Source: Caldifarciminota bacterium
GTDB lineage: Bacteria > Hydrothermota > Hydrothermia > B15-G9 > WFZT01
Assembly: GCA_026986655.1 (NCBI GenBank)
Contig: JALSOD010000249.1
Location: 1-8,233 of the forward strand
DNA length: 8,233 nt
Direction: 5' to 3'
Made by a program: the position numbers and the translations under genes
In this document: piece by piece, positions 5,664 through 8,233 of the stretch
Layout: each line of letters begins with the position of its first letter
Numbering within the stretch: the stretch's first letter is position 1
Notes under the pieces: generated by a model
Seen by the model: the letters and a program-made list of their open reading frames with translations, nothing else
The model's database searches: none
What the model was told of the DNA's origin: nothing

Positions 5664-5665
5664 TT

Positions 5666-6373
5666 TTAAAACTCCTCATTTAATTTTCTCTTCATCATTT
5701 TTATTTTAAGCTCAACTTTACCGAGATGCACGCGAATGTGGAGCATCACAGCATAGAGAATTGTAAAAGTAAGTAGTGAAAATAGCAGGGCATGAAGCAT
5801 TTTGGGCGCAATAGCGAATCCCTTTTTTGAACTCTCTATGACAACCGGATGCAAAGATCTCCACAGTCTCACTGAAATAAAAACAAGTGGAACATCCAGG
5901 AAACCTATGATCGCAATAATAGCTGAAAGTCTCGCTCGTTTTTCATCCTCTTCGACAAAACCTCTCAGAATGAAGTATCCAACGAAGATGAACCACAAAA
6001 GTAGCATAGTTGTCAATCTTGGGTCCCACGTCCAGTATGTTCCCCACGCAGGTTTCGCCCACATAGAACCTGTTAGAATGGCAAGAGTCGCGAATACAAT
6101 CCCGATCTCGGCAGAGGAGCTTGCTATTATATCGTAATTGATATTTGATTTCGCAAGGTACAGAATGCTATATACGAAAGTAACCGCAAATGCAATCATC
6201 ATGACCCATGCAAGAGGAACGTGGAAGTAAAATATTCGCTGAATCTCGCCAAGAATGACCCCATGTGCGCCAGGCCACTTGGCACGAGGTGCATAGATAA
6301 AGGCTCCATAAAGTGCAAGAATCATGAATGGAAATGTTAGCCAGAGGAAAAATTTGTAAAGTTTGTTGTTCAT
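5666..6373 (-). CDS. ccmC: Cytochrome c maturation heme-handling protein CcmC
   Basis: This 235-residue integral membrane protein of the System I cytochrome c maturation pathway places heme, with CcmE, on the periplasmic side for later attachment by CcmF/H. About six membrane helices are visible. His51 in YFHVPLAW and His175 in RSLHPV correspond to the two external heme-ligand histidines of CcmC. Between them is the tryptophan-rich WWD-type signature WGTYWTWDPRLT (110-121). In E. coli the third aromatic is Trp, here it is Tyr113. The ending RLT and the short length favour CcmC over the longer CcsA/CcmF relatives. ATG at 6373 has GAGGTG 5 nt away, overlapping the end of gcvPB (1-nt gap). No other ccm gene is in the window, so the rest of the pathway must be elsewhere. 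The gene sits in an otherwise unrelated operon. Confidence 0.93.
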   Translation of the reverse strand: MNNKLYKFFLWLTFPFMILALYGAFIYAPRAKWPGAHGVILGEIQRIFYFHVPLAWVMMIAFAVTFVYSILYLAKSNINYDIIASSSAEIGIVFATLAILTGSMWAKPAWGTYWTWDPRLTTMLLLWFIFVGYFILRGFVEEDEKRARLSAIIAIIGFLDVPLVFISVRLWRSLHPVVIESSKKGFAIAPKMLHALLFSLLTFTILYAVMLHIRVHLGKVELKIKMMKRKLNEEF

Positions 6374-6374
6374 C

Positions 6375-7817
6375 TTACCACCTCACTTTAAGCTCTCTTG
6401 CTGCTTTGACTTCGTTTAACCTTCTCACCGGTGTGTTATGTGGCGCCTCATGTAAAATCTCAGGATTTTCCATCGCCTCTTTTTTAATTTTTATCAATGT
6501 TTCTGCAAACTCATCAAGGGTTTCTCTACTCTCTGTTTCCGTTGGTTCAATCATCAGTGCCTCTGAAACAATCAATGGAAAATAAATTGTAGGGGCGTGA
6601 AATCCATAGTCAAGTAATCTCTTTGCAACGTCGAGTGTTTTTACCTTTCCGTATTTCCTCAGAAATTTGCCCGAAAGAACAAATTCGTGCATACAATGAC
6701 TCTTATACGGCAGTGTGTATTCATCTTCAAGCAGAGCCTTCAGGTAATTAGCGTTGATAACAGCATTTTCTGCCACACTTTTGAGCCCTTCTTCTCCCAT
6801 AATCAGTATATATGTAAGAGCCTTGATGAAGACGTTAAAGTTCCCGTAGAAGAAATGAACTTTCCCGATTGAATCCGGGAAATCGTAGGATAGTCTAAGC
6901 TCACCGTCTTCCTCAACGATTCTTGGGACAGGGAGAAATGGCTCCAGGAATTTTTTAACCCCAATGGGACCTGAACCAGGACCTCCACCTCCGTGAGGGG
7001 TTGAGAATGTCTTGTGTAAGTTAAAGTGCATAATGTCAAATCCAAGGTCACCGGGCCTGATGTACCCTACAAGAGCGTTCATATTTGCTCCATCCATGTA
7101 CATGAGACCACCAACTTCATGTACCAGGCGAGAAATTTCGGTAATCTCAGTCTCAAAGAGTCCAAGTGTGTTAGGATTTGTTACCATAAATGCTGCAACT
7201 TCGTCGCTTAAGTTTGCCCTTAAATCTTCAATATCAACCCGGCCTTGCTCGTTGGATTTAATCTGCTTAGCAATGTATCCAGAAATTGTTACTGATGCTG
7301 GATTTGTCCCATGGGCCGAGTCCGGGATCAAGATATATTTACGGGGATTTCCCTGCTTCTCGTGGTATCTCCTGACGATCATCATACTGGTCAATTCACC
7401 ATGGGCACCAGCCGCAGGTTGAAGGCTGATGGCCTCAAAGCCAGATATTTCGGCAAGGAGATTTTCAAGGTTTTTCATCAGTCGAAGGGCACCCTGGACA
7501 GTAGGCGACGGTTGTAATGGATGAATGTTCAGAAATCCCTCGAGTCTCGCCAGCTTTTCGTTTATCTTGGGATTGTATTTCATGGTGCAGGAACCGAGTG
7601 GGTAAAATCCCTTATCGACGTTATAATTCATATTGGATAATCTCACAAAGTGCCTTACAACTTCATTTTCAGTTACTTCCGGTAAATTGGGAGGAGATTT
7701 ACGGATCAATCGTTCCGGTATCAATTCTTTTAAATCTTTCTTTTGGCCTTCATAATGCGGGAGTGAATAACCCTTTCTCCCCTCTTTTGAAAGTTCAATG
7801 ATTAACTTTTCCGGCAT
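6375..7817 (-). CDS. gcvPB: Glycine dehydrogenase (decarboxylating) subunit 2, glycine cleavage P-protein
   Basis: This 480-residue protein is the C-terminal half of the P-protein in organisms with a split enzyme. It binds PLP, decarboxylates glycine and transfers the aminomethyl group to lipoyl H-protein. Landmarks are YPLGSCTMKYNPK (72-84), LQPAAGAHGELT (132-143), SAHGTNPAS (167-175), MDGANMNALVGYIRPGDLG (241-259), and the PLP lysine Lys269 in NLHKTFSTPHGGGGPGSGP (266-284). The C-terminal PTETESRETLDEF is also typical. Length fits the stand-alone subunit 2 (a fused GcvP is about twice as long). ATG at 7817 is served by a very strong AGGAGGT that overlaps the stop of the upstream RNase P gene. 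Subunit 1 (gcvPA), normally directly upstream, is not there. It and gcvT and gcvH must lie outside. Glycine from the downstream threonine aldolase is a plausible substrate source. Confidence 0.97.
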   Translation of the reverse strand: MPEKLIIELSKEGRKGYSLPHYEGQKKDLKELIPERLIRKSPPNLPEVTENEVVRHFVRLSNMNYNVDKGFYPLGSCTMKYNPKINEKLARLEGFLNIHPLQPSPTVQGALRLMKNLENLLAEISGFEAISLQPAAGAHGELTSMMIVRRYHEKQGNPRKYILIPDSAHGTNPASVTISGYIAKQIKSNEQGRVDIEDLRANLSDEVAAFMVTNPNTLGLFETEITEISRLVHEVGGLMYMDGANMNALVGYIRPGDLGFDIMHFNLHKTFSTPHGGGGPGSGPIGVKKFLEPFLPVPRIVEEDGELRLSYDFPDSIGKVHFFYGNFNVFIKALTYILIMGEEGLKSVAENAVINANYLKALLEDEYTLPYKSHCMHEFVLSGKFLRKYGKVKTLDVAKRLLDYGFHAPTIYFPLIVSEALMIEPTETESRETLDEFAETLIKIKKEAMENPEILHEAPHNTPVRRLNEVKAARELKVRW

Positions 7818-7821
7818 AAAG

Positions 7822-7828
7822 ACCTCCT
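7822..7828 (-). promoter_or_regulatory. Strong Shine-Dalgarno of gcvPB overlapping the upstream stop codon
   Basis: Reading the minus strand, AGGAGGT lies 4 nt before the gcvPB ATG (7817). It includes two bases of the TAG stop (7829-7827) of the RNase P gene. Termination on one gene therefore happens directly at the initiation site of the next, which fits coupled translation. Confidence 0.8.
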
Positions 7829-8233
7829 ATTTTTTTATGTACTTATCAATGATGGATTTAAAAGCCCCTGGATTTACCGTTCTTACTCCAAGTTTCTCTG
7901 CCCATTTAATAATTCCATGATCACTTGTTACAAGTGCTCCACTTAGTTCCATTGCAAGGAGAATTAAATCGACATCTTCCTTGGAGTCAATTATACCACT
8001 TCTTACGGCATTTCTGTATTTATTCCTGAGTTTTGAAATCGTTTTGTCACTTTCCTCACCTGATCTGACAGCCTCTTCTGCTACCCTCAGGCCTTTATCA
8101 ATACGTGTACGAAGCTCCTCAATTAACTCGTAAAGTAAGAATCCTGGGACCATTATTTCGAATCTCTTTGGAGGTTTTATGTAAATGACTAATTCTGCAT
8201 CTCCGGGCAATTCATTTTCCTCTACAAAATGGA
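7827..8233 (-). CDS. Protein-only RNase P of the HARP family (PIN domain), 5' end outside the window
   Basis: The last 134 residues are present. The full protein should be roughly 190-200, so about 60 N-terminal residues, including the first PIN aspartate (in a LDTS-type motif), are missing. HARPs (homologs of Aquifex RNase P) remove the 5' leader from pre-tRNAs without an RNA subunit. They were formerly annotated as RNA ligase partner proteins. Matches I recognise are VPGFLLYELIEELRTRIDKG (window residues 28-47), KYRNAVRSGIIDSKEDVDLI (71-90) and ALVTSDHGIIKWAEKLGV (99-116). Asp82, Asp86 and Asp104 keep the D-x3-D-x17-D spacing that I recall for the catalytic Asp138, Asp142 and Asp160 of Aquifex Aq_880. 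The acidic residue usual after the last Asp is His105 here. The helical insert between (about 34-78) is the HARP-specific spike that distinguishes it from VapC toxins. The frame stays open to the window edge, so the internal TTG at 8210 is not the start. Confidence 0.9.
   Translation of the reverse strand, partial: HFVEENELPGDAELVIYIKPPKRFEIMVPGFLLYELIEELRTRIDKGLRVAEEAVRSGEESDKTISKLRNKYRNAVRSGIIDSKEDVDLILLAMELSGALVTSDHGIIKWAEKLGVRTVNPGAFKSIIDKYIKK

Noticed and set aside
8208..8210. TTG as the start of the RNase P gene
   Set aside because: The frame stays open to the window edge with family-like residues, and the PIN fold needs about 60 more N-terminal residues.

Overview
This window reads as a stretch of bacterial chromosome from an uncultured, probably thermophilic and diderm, lineage. 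The reasons are a moderate, AT-leaning base composition, strong Shine-Dalgarno sites and very tight gene packing. The content also fits: a succinate dehydrogenase/fumarate reductase set, a cytochrome c maturation protein, a split (two-subunit type) glycine dehydrogenase, and a protein-only RNase P of the HARP family, best known from Aquifex relatives and archaea. The phylum cannot be fixed from this sequence alone. Nothing here looks like a phage, transposon, CRISPR array, tRNA or rRNA.

Left part (1-2106, plus strand). The last codons of a probable sdhC are followed by sdhD and sdhB, the membrane anchor and iron-sulfur subunit of a complex II-type enzyme. No flavoprotein subunit gene (sdhA) follows. 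A 340-bp gap (1209-1548) comes next. It holds a perfect 21-bp GC-rich inverted repeat, a second 9-bp hairpin resembling dispersed intergenic palindromes, and a spaced inverted repeat just ahead of bioY. The bioY gene encodes a biotin-uptake S component and stands alone.

Right part (8233-2251, minus strand). Seven genes run in one direction with gaps of 9, 1 and 2 nt, overlaps of 4 and 26 nt, and a final gap of 41 nt. In order of transcription they are a HARP RNase P (5' end outside the window), gcvPB, ccmC, eno, an ftsB/divIC-like gene, a low-specificity threonine aldolase gene, and a coiled-coil protein with a PD-(D/E)XK-like C-terminal domain. The first six look like one housekeeping operon joining tRNA processing, glycine/threonine catabolism, heme delivery, glycolysis and cell division. 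The last gene may have its own promoter. The two gene blocks converge at 2107-2250, where no convincing terminator is visible.

The points most worth following up are the bacterial HARP and its operon, the palindromes between sdhB and bioY, and the coiled-coil gene with nearly identical 42-bp tandem repeats.
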